From: Sophora flavescens
Lineage: Eukaryota; Streptophyta; Magnoliopsida; Fabales; Fabaceae
Length of the DNA stretch: 64,000 nt
Direction: 5' to 3'
NCBI GenBank assembly: GCA_030762895.1
Contig: CM061065.1
Coordinates: forward strand, 68,804,200-68,868,199
Of this stretch, positions 22,301-33,800 are shown piece by piece (the stretch's first letter is position 1; each line of letters starts with the position of its first letter). The translations under genes and the position numbers were made by a program. The notes beneath the pieces are model-generated. The model saw nothing but the letters and a program-made list of their open reading frames with translations. It was not told where the DNA came from and did not search any database.

Positions 22301-25300
22301 GCATAAGACTTGTTGGTACCTTTCACGCTCCTCTTTGAATAGTTTCAAGTCATGGAATTACCCAAAATATCCTTAAAATTGGGTACCCACATGGAGCCCT
22401 CTGCCATTTCAGTGCTGGTGGGTGAATGCGGGGTGTGTTCTATGTACATCGTTTGGCCTTTATACTGGATGTGTCCTAGATTTAGTGGTATTGGTAGAAA
22501 AGAGGCTAAGTTGTTATGAAATCCATGCTACTATTTGGAGCAGGTGCATTTGGTTGGAGCATAATGCTCATTGTGGAGATCTTGGTCTTCAGTTTGTGTC
22601 TGCTATCCTTCCTATCTAGGAGTTTATTCTTCATGCATTTTGCAAAGTATTTTGATAAGTTGTGGAATTTGAATTTTCTTGGTCAATGTTTTATATGGTT
22701 GGGAAGCATGACATGTTGGGGATATTTGATGTGCAATGTAGGAATGAATAAATTTTTTTTTCCCACTTGTTGGCTTGTGGCATGATTTGTACTTAATAAA
22801 TGTGTCAAAGGCATTTTGAACAAAGATGTTTCGGGCATTAGGTTGACATTGATCCTTGGTCTTTCCATCCAGGTTCTCCGTCTCCTCGTTAAAGTATTTC
22901 AAAAACTACCTTCACCAGATTATCTTAGCATTTGTCAGTGTCTTATGTTCTTGGATGAGCCAGAAGGCGTTGCAAGCATATTAGAAAAGCTTTTGCGTTC
23001 TGAAGACAAGGATGATGCTCTCTTGGCATTTCAAATAGCCTTTGATTTGGTAGAAAATGAGCACCAAGCTTTTCTTCTAAATGTTAGAGATGGGCTTTCA
23101 TTACCAAAATCCCAGAGTGCACCTTCACAGCCAAAACCCAGTGACACAGGTTCTGGTCCAAATGCTGGTGTGAGTGGACCAGATGATATTCAGATGACAG
23201 ATGGAGATTCTGCTTCTATTGTCAACGTTCCTGAGGATCCAAGTGAAATTGTGTATGCTGAGAGGCTAAACAAAATAAAGGGAATTTTGTCTGGGGAAAC
23301 TTCAATACAGTTGACCCTGCAGTTTCTGTACAGTCATAACAAGTGAGTCAATATCTTGTCTTATTTCACTACTTCATTTCATTTCTTCGATTTTAGTCTC
23401 CTTGAGGTAGCATGTTGGTTCTTATACTGTTTGGTTCTAATTTCTTTTAGATCTGACCTCCTTATTCTAAAGTCAATAAAGCAGTCCGTCGAGATGAGAA
23501 ATAGTGTCTGCCACAGTGCTACAATATATGCCAATGCAATAATGCATGCTGGAACAACTGTGGATACCTTCCTGAGGGAAAATCTGGTCAGTCGTGATAG
23601 CTTGTGTGATTGTTTAATTTGGTTTCCCTTACTGTTTGACTGTTTTCAATTCTTAAAAGATTGTTCCTTGGAAATTTTAGGATTGGTTGAGCCGAGCAAC
23701 TAATTGGGCCAAATTTAGTGCAACAGCTGGTCTTGGTGTTATCCATAGAGGCCATTTGCAGCAGGGAAGGTCACTGATGGCACCTTACTTGCCTCAGGGT
23801 GGGACAGGTGGTGGTGGTAGTCCTTACTCAGAAGGTGGTGCTCTCTATGCTCTTGGTCTTATTCATGCTAACCATGGCGAGGGCATCAAACAATTTCTCC
23901 GTGATAGCTTGCATAGTACTACTGTTGAGGTGCTCATGAATAACGGTCATACTCTTTTGTATTAAAGGTTCAATCAACTGTTATACTTACTGAGGGGTTT
24001 GTGGGGCAGGTTATCCAACATGGAGCATGTCTAGGCCTTGGATTGGCAGCACTAGGAACTGCTGATGAGGATATTTATGAAGAAATAAAGAATGTTCTCT
24101 ACACTGATAGTGCTGTTGCCGGTGAAGCTGCTGGTATCAGTATGGGCTTACTCACAGTTGGAACTGCCAGTGATAAGGCAAATGAGATGCTCACTTATGC
24201 ACATGAGACGCAGCATGAAAAAATCATTAGGTAATTGTGTTTCACTTGACAAGGTGTTAGATTCGTGTTTGTCTTTGGTTAGATACTTATGTGTCTGTTT
24301 AAAATCCCCCAGGGGGTTGGCATTGGGAATAGCTCTCACGGTTTATGGAAGAGAAGAAGAAGCAGACACTTTGATTGAGCAGATGACTCGAGATCAGGAT
24401 CCAATATTACGTTATGGTGGCATGTATGCATTGGCCTTGGCCTACAGTGGAACAGCAAACAATAAGGCCATTCGCCAGTTACTACACTTTGCTGTGTCTG
24501 ATGTGAGTGATGATGTCAGGAGGACTGCAGTTCTTGCATTAGGGTTTGTCTTGTACTCTAATCCTGAGCAGGTTAGTACTGCCTTTTGCTTTTTATTTTT
24601 TTTATTTTACTTGTTCTGTATTTAATTTTTCTGTGCTTGTATATTTGTTTGTGTGTGGGAACATGGCTTCCTTGTCGATTGAATATTTTCTTCCTGTATT
24701 TGACATCAAATTCATTACTTTTTTACTTTTTGGTGGTTTGGTTGAGACACTTGCAGACTCCACTAATTGTTTCCCTCCTGTCAGAGTCTTATAATCCACA
24801 TGTTCGATATGGAGCTGCTCTTGCTGTGGGTATTTCCTGTGCTGGTACTGGTCTAAGTGAGGCTATATCTTTACTGGAGCCTTTGACATCAGATGTTGTT
24901 GATTTTGTTCGTCAAGGTGCCCTCATAGCAATGGCTATGGTCATGGTTCAGATCAGTGAAGCTAGTGATGCACGTGTTGGGACATTTAGGTAACGCGCTC
25001 TTATGTTTTTGGCAATGAGGAAATATATTTCGTTTTTGACATTCCTCTTATTTTAGGCGACAACTGGAGAAAATAATTCTAGACAAGCACGAGGATACCA
25101 TGAGCAAGATGGGAGCAATTTTGGCCTTTGGAATCCTTGATGCTGGTGGAAGAAATGTGACCATAAGGCTACTTTCTAAGACAAAACATGATAAAGTTAC
25201 TGCAGTGGTTGGTCTTGCAGTTTTTAGCCAGTTTTGGTATTGGTACCCTTTGATCTATTTCATAAGCTTGTCATTTTCACCCACAGCTTTTATCGGTCTG

Positions 25301-26857
25301 AACTATGATTTGAAGTCTCCAAAGTTTGAATTCTTATCACATGCAAAGCCTTCACTTTTTGAATACCCCAAGCCTACGGCTGCTCCTTCCACCACTTCAA
25401 CTGTGAAACTTCCCACTGCCGTGCTCTCAACATCAGCCAAGGCCAAAGCTAGGGCTAAGAAAGCTGAAGAACAGAAGGCTAATACTGAAATTTCATCTGG
25501 GGCTAACACTTCATCAGTTGGCTCAAGTGCTGGGAAAGGAAAGTCTTCCACTGAGAAGGATGGGGACACCATGCAGGTAATGCTTGTTCTGTTTGTTTAA
25601 TTAATGAATGAAGGCTTTCCAAAGATGTTTATGATGCGTTTAGAAGAAAATTGGGAGAAGCGTGGGTGGGTTTGAAAATTTGTCTTCGAGTGACTTATTA
25701 TCACAAAATATGTTTCATTTTTCTCTGCTACTATTAGTATGTTTTACCTTGTTTCATTCCTCGTCATCCTAATTAAATTTGGGAACGGGGATGGGAATCA
25801 TACTCTCCGCCTTGTGGGGTCTTTATGCTCGAGAGCATTATGGAAATATCGTTAACCGCATCCAGCACAATCCATATGTGCTGAAGAGTGACTAAAGAGT
25901 GACCAAGATGTCAAGTTTTCAAAAAGGTTTTCCTTTGAGCATCCATATGGTATTCTTGTGGTGCTTGTCGAGTAGGTTTTCTAAAACCAAAAATGAGTGT
26001 AGAAGGGGGTATCCCAGTGCTAGAAACAAGGTGATGTTGAGGGGATTAATGCAATCTAAAGGGGATTACATTGAAGGATAGGTGTTGACCGGGAGGAAAC
26101 TAGGGTTTAAGTTTGCATCAATTACCCTTTTGGGGTCCCTGTTGGGAGGCAAGGAATGGGGATTGAGGAGAAATACTCCCCGTGGCGGAGATTGGGAATG
26201 GGGTTAGGAAGAAAAACAAGGGACGGGGATAGGGAGCGGCAGGGTACTCCCCACTCCTGCCCCATTGTGAGCCCTAGCTACTTTCGATGTGCATGAACCA
26301 ATGTATACATGAATCTATTTCTACTTCTACTTCCAACACTACATTCAATTGGTTCATGAATCTATTTCTACTTCTACTTCCAACACTATATTCTGCTGTC
26401 CAACACAAAGTTAATATTATACACTAAGTATCATTGATTCCAATGATTACAATATGTTCTCAGATCCACGGATTGTACTTGTATTTGTATACTTGATTGC
26501 ATTTTCAAGTTGTTTTTTGATATTGTCTTGAAGGTTGACAACCATCCAGAGAAGAAATCAGAGCCAGAGCCTTCTTTTGAGATTCTGACAAATCCAGCAA
26601 GAGTGGTTCCTGCACAGGAGAAATATATCAAATTTTTGCAGGAAAGCAGATACGTTCCAGTTAATCTAGCACCTTCAGGATTTGTGCTTCTCAAAGACTT
26701 GCGGCCAACCGAGCCTGAAGTACTATCCATCTCTGACACGCCCTCGTCTACCACATCAGCTGCTGGTGGATCAGCAACTGGACAGCAAAGTTCTGCATCA
26801 GCAATGGCTGTGGATGAGGAACCTCAACCTCCTCAACCATTTGAGTACACCTCATGA
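13382..26857 (+). CDS. RPN2: 26S proteasome non-ATPase regulatory subunit 1 (RPN2/PSMD1)
   Basis: Large scaffold subunit of the proteasome base, which positions RPN13 and works beside RPN1 in ubiquitin-dependent protein breakdown in cytosol and nucleus. Thirteen exons join in frame with GT-AG introns: 13382-13527, 14922-14991, 20470-20575, 20835-20946, 21044-21212, 22873-23342, 23451-23586, 23681-23929, 24010-24230, 24313-24571, 24757-24989, 25057-25576, 26534-26857. That is 3015 nt, 1004 residues, the usual plant length. The N-terminal helical region reads NESHLSLKLHALSNLN. The toroid of proteasome/cyclosome repeats (about residues 400-760) shows repeated GLGLAALGT, GMYALALAYSGT and GAALAVGISCAGTG units. 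An Ala/Lys-rich stretch follows, and the tail ends PQPFEYTS, the RPN13-docking type. The start is the first ATG giving MATTMVSSAGG. Introns 1, 2 and 5 carry transposons; intron 2 is 5.5 kb. No coding damage is seen. Confidence 0.97.
13774..14029. mobile_element. hAT-like MITE in RPN2 intron 1, carrying a TRIM solo LTR
   Basis: Left end AAGGTTTTAAAGTTGCGGTC and reversed right end GAGGTTTTAAACTGCAGTC form inverted repeats with further GCAACTGC pairing inside. The ends closely resemble the termini of the hAT transposon at 52866-58947. The interior was later split by a TRIM solo LTR at 13818-13935. I could not find a clear 8 bp target duplication, so exact ends are uncertain. Confidence 0.55.
13818..13935 (+). 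repeat. TRIM solo LTR
   Basis: 118 bp starting TGTTGAGATCC and ending AATTTAAGA, flanked by the 5 bp duplication GTAAT (13813-13817 and 13936-13940). The body has the CTCACCTCTTAAGCTAGC segment typical of plant terminal-repeat retrotransposons in miniature. A single LTR with a target duplication points to recombination between the two LTRs of a full TRIM. Confidence 0.8.
14506..14623 (+). mobile_element. tRNA-derived SINE in RPN2 intron 1
   Basis: 118 bp flanked by the 9 bp direct repeat ACAAAATAA (14497-14505 and 14624-14632). The head has a box A-like TTAGCTTAAGTGGTTAAGG and a box B-like AGGCTTGACTC about 40 bp later, the arrangement of an internal RNA polymerase III promoter. It is degenerate. 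Confidence 0.65.
15055..15371 (+). mobile_element. TRIM retrotransposon in RPN2 intron 2
   Basis: A complete miniature LTR element of 317 bp. The two LTRs (15055-15161 and 15258-15371) share AGTCCCACATTGGATAG and CCCTATGAGCTAGCTTTTGG. A tRNA-iMet-type primer site TGGTATCAAAGCC follows the first LTR at 15162, and a purine tract GTGAGGGGGT precedes the second. The target duplication CCATT is perfect (15050-15054 and 15372-15376). It codes for nothing and must be moved in trans. Confidence 0.88.
15522..15731 (-). repeat. 3' LTR of the intronic copia element
   Basis: 210 bp, TGTTAGAAAC...CTCTAACA. The sequence to its right on the + strand (TACCCCCCGCAAGC) is the polypurine tract of the element read on the - strand. 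Confidence 0.95.
15746..16446 (-). pseudogene. copia RNase H, frameshifted
   Basis: The connection domain (GALQYATVTRPRDI, FGCDWAFDHDD) and copia RNase H end (IYCDNMSTVALSHNPILHARTKHMELDLFFVRE in pieces, then CADLLTKALS) lie in two frames with a break near 16130. Stop at 15746, a few bases from the polypurine tract. Confidence 0.88.
16450..17624 (-). pseudogene. copia reverse transcriptase, frameshifted
   Basis: Contains GCKWVFRIKENPDG, YKARLVAKGFHQQPG, LDVNNAFLNGDLDEEVYM, YGLKQAPWAWFDKL and the catalytic LIYVDDIIITGN with both aspartates. The N-terminal proline/serine-rich linker starts near 17624. Frameshifts near 16660 and 16560 break the stretch after the catalytic motif (YFLGI, YLRDLLNRAKMVDAKPISSPM). 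Confidence 0.9.
17566..18930 (-). pseudogene. copia pre-integrase and integrase, frameshifted
   Basis: The GAG-pre-integrase segment (NTWHLRLGHPGKDTLKLVL, then CSACCLGKAHRLP) is followed by the integrase core: DLWGPAPI, FIDANTRFTWLY, TDWGGEF and NGVVERKHRHIVE carry the D, D and E catalytic positions. Frames change near 18385, 17880 and 17750. The end (VFGCACFPLLRPY, FLGYSNSHKGYECL) is the usual copia domain between integrase and reverse transcriptase. Confidence 0.88.
19103..20089 (-). pseudogene. copia gag, two frameshifts
   Basis: Begins MASTGSSPPPPP at 20089, about 30 bp inside the element, with a proline-rich leader. Near 19970 one T is missing from a T run, moving the gag core (LLWKQQIELL, EYDSLINLVSTRYD) to another frame. 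The core runs to about 19190 with a GRGRGGRGRGRGG tail and the start of a zinc knuckle (CQLCRKFG). A second frameshift near 19187 separates CQLC from the rest (ACWHRFDQQY). Protease is not clearly readable between here and the integrase. Confidence 0.85.
20121..20330 (-). repeat. 5' LTR of the intronic copia element
   Basis: 210 bp, three substitutions from the other LTR. In element orientation it is followed directly by TGGTATCAAAGAGC (about 20107-20120), a tRNA-iMet-type primer site with one irregularity after the first eight bases. Confidence 0.95.
21573..22360 (-). mobile_element. Probable non-autonomous Helitron in RPN2 intron 5
   Basis: Read on the - strand, the left edge is a hairpin CCCGTGCAACGCACGGG, then GTTTCAA and CTAG, followed by host T. 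This is the 3' end structure of plant Helitrons (hairpin plus CTRR, inserted between A and T). The right end (5' TC) could not be placed; 22360 is only a guess where sequence character changes. No Rep or helicase is coded. Confidence 0.55.
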
Positions 26858-27437
26858 GTTTGACCCTGATTTAGCAAAGTTCAAATATTCATGGTGCTTA
26901 GAAAATTGTTTCTCCCACAGAAGAGCAGCTAACATGAATGGTTCTAGTTATTACTGCTCTAACTTAGTTCACTGCTGTTGTCTTTGCTCCATTATGTGAT
27001 TAATCCCTGAACTGGAACTTAAGGCCCATTTGTAGAATTTGGTGTTTTTAAGCTTGCCTTTGTATTTGAAAAAGTTCTCTCTAATTTATTGATCACAAAA
27101 CGTGGCCAAGGATTCTGTGGATAGAGTAATAGCGGTGTTAATTTGATTTCTCTCTCTTTGTTTTTCCCGACAGATTCATTATACTCAGTTGTGCAATTAA
27201 AACGAGAATTAGGTGTTTGTTTCTGCAATGGTTTTGAAGGGATTAGGTTGGTGAACATGGAATATGATTTTCCAAGGAAATTTAAAACGGATATTACTTT
27301 CTAGCGTTAATATTTCATTTCGGTCATCTTCATTATACACAATTTGGCGTCATTTAATTTGGTTTTGTTATTTGCGAACCACAATTCAGACACCATTTCT
27401 ACAATTTCCTATTTTGTAAAAACGGTGTTTTGAAAAC
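26858..27437 (+). other. RPN2 3' UTR and intergenic DNA
   Basis: AT-rich sequence after the RPN2 stop. The first 150-200 bp are presumably 3' UTR. I see no defined polyadenylation signal that I would insist on and no gene. Confidence 0.5.
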
Positions 27438-27690
27438 TTTTTTTTTTTGACACAACAAACTTATTGTTATTATTCCATTAAAACAATTAGCAATACAAGC
27501 AGGAACACCATTAAAAGCCAGCAATGGGCCGAAGCAGTATTGGAAAGGCCCAAAAGAACTATTAAATTGCCCAATAAATATAGGGACTGATGCAAAACAT
27601 GAGAGCTCCTTGTAGTCTTTATTGCTGCAGAAGATTCCAGATCAGTGTCAGTTAAGAAATATGCAGATATAGCCATGTGTCATTAGATTC
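27438..27690 (-). repeat. LINE 3' end with poly(A) tail
   Basis: On the - strand it ends TTTAATGGAATAATAACAA, then a short stretch, then TGTGTC and an A run. I recall this 3' terminus from plant L1-like elements. Only the 3' noncoding end is recognisable; the 5' part is truncated as usual for LINEs. Confidence 0.6.
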
Positions 27691-28432
27691 TTAGTAGGGT
27701 AAATTGTATTGACTTTATTACTTGTAAATTGGTTATATAAACCAATACATATGAATGAACACGAGCAGAAAGTTAAACAAAAATCTCTCTTTCCCTTAAT
27801 TGAGAATTCAATTTCTCTCCCAAATTCCTCCTCTTATCATATAATCACAAAATATTATTTTGATCCCTTACAAAAGTCAACAAAGAGTCAATCTATTATT
27901 ATGAAACAACAGCATTAACAATTCTTTAACCTCTTTTAAGAATAGCTAAAAAATTATATTAAAGCCGTTTGAACTGAATTTTTAGTGCAGGAAAAGAACA
28001 ACAATTGGATTGATCAACTTGTACAGAAGCATTTCGATTTTTAACTAACATTTGGCTTAAGGGTTGTGTGCCTCATGTAGTATCCATCCACCGTTTGGAC
28101 CACGCATCAAAAGGGCATTAAAAATAAACCACTCATCCCCTTGCATAGGAAGTTTCGGTCAATGCTATAATGAGTAATTTAATTGGAACAAAGAGTCTAC
28201 AGTTTCAATTAACAATTTATTAAATAATTTTCCCAATAAAAATAGAGAAAATTCATTAAATAAAAAAAGTCAATAATTGTATTTAAACTCTCTGTCATCA
28301 TTGACAAAGCTAGTAGATACTTCACACCTGTTACGTAATAACAAAACAAAAAAACTATGTGGTTATTCCTTTTGCAGCTTTGCTCCATATACTCATTTTT
28401 TCAGCAACGATATATTTGGAGCTGTTTTGGCG
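27691..28432. other. Intergenic DNA, no gene seen
   Basis: AT-rich DNA between a LINE remnant and the pectinesterase stop codon. It probably includes the pectinesterase 3' UTR next to 28432. I see no coding or repeat signal. Confidence 0.5.
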
Positions 28433-30805
28433 TTAGCCATGACTTTCGTATCGAAGCCATCCTTCACCATCAAAGAACTTCATACTTGCCATCTTTTTAA
28501 CCGTTTTCAAATCCAATTTCTTAATCCAACTAACTCGCTGGGAAGTGTTCGCACCTGGTCCAAAATTGCCATACTCAGCATATGTTATGCGATCCCTGCA
28601 AAAATTTGGATATTAAAACATGAATGCCTTAGCTGTGAAACTGAAAGAAATGGAAAGGGAAAAAACAAACTAAAAGAAGAAATATTGGTGTCTTTGTAAT
28701 ATTAATATACATTACATCTTAAGAAAAGTAATGTTCGAATTTATTTTATGCATTTCTAGTAAAGATGTATTTAAATGTTTTTTGCTTTTAGGGTGTAGTA
28801 CTGATCGATTTCATTAGAATTGTAAACCCAACCAGTTCTCTGACTTATTTTCAATATAATAAAATTTGATTTTTCTTCATAAAGTGGGAATTTCATTTTT
28901 CCATACAAATAAAATGATAAATATATTTCACATTACTTTATATGATCATGCTTAAAAAGAATCGTTTTATTTAAAAATTAAATATATCACTCCTTCAAAT
29001 ATCAAATATACAAATTTCCAATGAAAAGTTTGGAATTAATTAGAATTCCCATACTTTATAATGGAGGAAATAATATGTTTCCACACATAACTATTTAGCG
29101 TCGGATTCGGGAATCATCCCCTCACCCTAAAATTTATTAATAATAAAAAAAAAAAGGATAAGAAAGAGAGATCTTACTCATGTCCTGCGAAATTCCATGG
29201 GTCCCAACCACTAGGCTGTACAATGTTAGACATATTGGTATTGTAGAACAGAACTGTAGAGTAACCTCTCCAAGGCCTTCCCAAGTAAGTTGTCCCATTT
29301 CCAAATACATTGCAATTGTTGAAAACAAACCCACTTGCTTGATTTGGATATGTTCTCGCTTGGGCTGTGATAATTCCATCAAGGCCTGGATCTAATGCAG
29401 CAGCAATAACAGATATGGAACACCTCTGCAGAAATAAATTAAATAATTGTGCATAAAGATATGTTTCTCTAATATAATACATCCTTGGTATATTCAAAAT
29501 AATTACCAATATATCGTTCTGAATTTTTGATTGTGACATTTTTTTTTAATTTGCATATTCCTGTCAAGATCCGGATTGTCGGAATCTCGCCTTAAACGTC
29601 AGACCAAGAGTGGGTAATTGGGGTTGTTTTAGGCTATGGCTTGGTAGAATTCAATATTCCGGTCCTACGTATCCCGATGGGAATCAAAGCCAGACGTAGT
29701 TCTCGGTTTCAACCCTTGGCCGTGGTGATCTCAATCTCTTAATTTTGTATCGGATGAATACTACGGAGCAAGGACTCTCTGATAGTCTCTTGGTCGACGC
29801 TAGTTTCTCTAATACGCTTAAGAGAGAGTCACCGGAGTTCAGTGAAAAAGTGAGTTTCTATCATGGGTACTCCTCCTTTTATAATGAGATTCCCCTATCT
29901 CTTAAATATCATTTAGAGATCTGATTTATCTCTTAAATATCTTTTAGAGATCTGATTTATCTCTTAAATCTATTTTGAGATGTGATTCCTTAATTTAAGG
30001 GATATTATCTCTTTTAACCAGATAAGGTTATTTCAGATAATATCAGGATTTAATATCAATATCCTATCCCTTAATTAAGTGATCTTTAACTTATTATCTT
30101 TAACTTCCGGACTGGACCGGGTATTCGAGCTCGGTGGCCGGGTTTCACTCTTCGGCCAGTACACAAGCCCCCAAGCTTTGAGCTGATTAGGCGTAAAAGC
30201 TTCATGATGTTAGCCGAGCTCAGGAACTCGATTTCATCTTTCTGTCTTTAGGCCAGGCGAGGTGATTAGCCGAGCTTCGTACTCTCTCTATATATACATC
30301 CTCCAACTCGGTGAGCAGCTCGGGTGACCGAGCTTGATGCTTTCGGGGTGCCGGACTCTGTATCTCGACTCATACATTGTAGTAACATAATATTAGTTAT
30401 GATATATATCATGATGATTTTAATTCTATGTTCGGAATCGCAATTGAAGTCAAAATGTTGTTTTGACGATCTTCAACAACTCCACACTGTGATTGCAATT
30501 GTGGTCATATTGGTCATTTTTTCACAATTATTTATAATAACAAAAAATAAAATACGATCGCGACTATGATTTAAAACCTGTGTATATATATTTCACCCTA
30601 ACTAATTGATTATAGTTTTTTAATTTGTCACATCTCATCTTTTGTTACCTTTCCTCATCATGCCATGTATGATGATTATTGTTTAACTGGTTTGAGTTAA
30701 GAATATAACCGTATAAGGTGTTAAGGAACAGAAGGTCTAGGATTCAATAAATTAACATATAACATTTAACTTACTAACATTAACTTTCAATAAATAAATA
30801 AATAA

Positions 30806-30859
<54 letters not shown>

Positions 30860-33800
30860 CACAGGCATAATCATGACCAAAGAGTAAAATCAAAGCACCA
30901 TTATTACCTCAAACAAGGACAGGCCTGCACCGAAGATAAAATCAACAGCACCTTGTATGGTACAAAGTCTGTAGTAATGTCTTCCTTGATCGTCCCACAA
31001 AGTGTCTTGAAAACCAAAGAATCCAACTCTAAAAAAATAACACTTGTCGCCACTTATCATCGCAGCTACAGCAGGCACCTTTGGATTACTGTTAATTGGA
31101 TTGTTGTATGAATTCTGCCCCATCAATGTAATAAGAAAATTTAATTAACTTAGTATCCCAACTCAATCTTTATGGTTGATAAAGGCAACAAAACTTAACA
31201 CAGATCAAAACCAATATACAGAGAATTCAAGAAAGAAATTATATAGGCTATGAGAAAATATTTATTTATTTATTTATTCATTTATTTGATCTTATTATAT
31301 TTTAATTACTATTGTCATCTAACTTTGTACATTCAAGTTGAATACACTAAACTTTTTTATGGTTAATGGATAATTTAATACCAGAGTGAAGGTCTAAATT
31401 GTTCCTGAAAAATTTTAGGGACCCACTTTTAGTCCCTGAAAAAATAAATTAATCATTTAGTCCCTCAAATTTTTAAAGCAGAACAAATTAGTCCCTAAAT
31501 TTAGTTCTGACACCCATTTACTTGCCCATTTACTTGCCTACGTGACAGATTAACCACCGTACTTGGCCGGCTAGTGATCCTGTATGAAAACTGAAAAACG
31601 TGCATAATTTGAAAATTCAAATACCTGAAAATTATGAAGTTGTTTTCACTTTACATTAATTTTTCACTACTGAAATACGTTATAAGTCACGCAAGACCAA
31701 TAACGGCTCAAGTGAGATGGTTAATACGATACGTAGGTAAATAAATGGAGGTCGAAACTAAATCTAGGGACTAAAATGTCAAAATTTGAGGGACTAAATA
31801 GTTAATTTATTTTTTTCAGGTATTAAAAGTGGGTCCCCGAATTTTTTAAAGGACCAATTTGGTCTTCACTCTTAATACTAATTAATGAATGGTCATGATT
31901 AACTATCATAATTAATGTGATAAAATTGGATGCAAGAATTTCTCTAGGAGTCCATGATCTTAATCGGTTATGTTGATGTTGAAATTTTGTAGGCAACATA
32001 ATCTGAATAATTTATATTGATTTATGTATAAATTACTTGAAAGTAAAGTTTAAATTTGTTTATCTCTTTCATGAATTAGTATTGATGAAATTGTAAGTAA
32101 TTTTTATTTACCATTTAAAATGATTCTTAAATTTTATAATTGTAATCATATATGTATAATTAATTATGATTCCTACAAAGATCAACATTTGATAATTGAT
32201 CACCCCTAATTGGCTAATTAACAGATCGAGAAGAGAAAATGTTGAAAGAAAAAAGATGTAGAAAAAGTTTCAGGAAAGAAAAAGAGAATAAAAGTCTTTG
32301 CCCACAATTCTCTCCAGAATCTTAGTTACACAGGACAATTCGTGTTAAGTCTACGTACTCTATAATAAATACGTCCAACATAGTATTTTAAAACTTCTTA
32401 GAGCAGAATTGTTGGTTATTTAACCGAATCAATGGGACCCTTTTTTGACATCTAGGTCACTCTTACGACATTGATTAAAAACAATAATCCAAAAGATTTT
32501 TTATTTTTTTATTTTTTGAAAATTGAACATATCATATCTCAAAATATTAAATATATTACTTCTTATTAAAAATTTATATTTTTAATTACTTAACCAATAT
32601 TCTTAAGATATTGATTAATATTAATGTATAAAATCTAGAAAGTTTTTATACCAAATAAACAACATTAGAAGGTAGCACTAAGTTACTTAGAAATTAGGAA
32701 TGGGTTTCTAACGAACTCCCCCAAACACTGACCTAAACATTATTACCTTAGTCGCATAATTCTAATTTTTCGTCCAATTTTATGTCAGTTTGGACACTAG
32801 AATTGGGGACGAGGAATGTGAACGGAGACAAGCCCACACAGACCAAAACATACCAAGTACGAAACACAGCATTATATATAATTCGAATTAAGAAATAATC
32901 AACCAAATTTTTTCAGAATAGAAGCTTGAAGCTTCAAGGACCATAAATTTAGGAAAATATATAAAAAAAAAATAAAACAAAAGAAAGAGTTAGAAGTGAG
33001 AAAAGCCACACCACAATATAAAAGAAGCAACATGGATCAAAAAACAAAAAGGAGGCAATTGTGCTTTTATGAATAACCGAAAAGGTTTAAAATGAAATAG
33101 CAAAAGAATATTTCTCACCCTAAAGCTCATGGATTTGACCACAATATTGTCAGCCATGATTGTGAATGTAGGGCTTTGAGATGTTGTTTCATGATCATCC
33201 CAATCAACAAAAGTTTTCCTCTTTCCCTCTCCTTTTAGTATGATGTAAGGCTTATCATCTGGAATGTTCAATTTTTCCCTGAAAACAAACACAAAAAACA
33301 CTTTTTTTATATCACAACCAAATATATTACATTTTGTACAAATAATATCTGAATTAACTAATTTCTTAAGGATAATTTAAAAATAAAAATAATATTTTGT
33401 AACTTTGTAGGATTGAATGGTGAGCAATGCTATTTAGTACTTTTTCATTTGTCATTTCATTCTTGCATTTCCATCAAACATATTTTTTTCCATTATCAAA
33501 ATATGTTTTGTAAACATTTAAAGGGGTTGGCACAGTGGAAGCATGCTATGTCCCTTAAGGTACATAGTGTGTACATGTATATCCAAGTGATGAGAGGTTC
33601 CTACTTGAGAGGAATCATACCCATGTCGCTCACGACACCGGACATCGAAGTGGTAGCTCACTTGCCACCATTTTTTTACCCAAAAAAAAATGTTTTGTAA
33701 ACAGTTGGTCATATCATTCGTCATATCACTATTTGTACTGAACAGCACTTACCGCTACAAAAAGCTAAAGGGTTTGAATTATATGATCCACAATCATAAT

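Noticed and set aside
25303..25572. 89-residue open frame on the - strand of RPN2 exon 12
   Set aside because: Shadow of the Ala/Lys-rich coding sequence of RPN2.
26309..26395. Tandem duplication of about 42 bp in RPN2 intron 12
   Set aside because: Two copies of TGAATCTATTTCTACTTC-type sequence only; ordinary intronic slippage.
29174..29539. Single 121-residue pectinesterase-like gene
   Set aside because: It is exon 4 of the five-exon pectinesterase extended into intron sequence.
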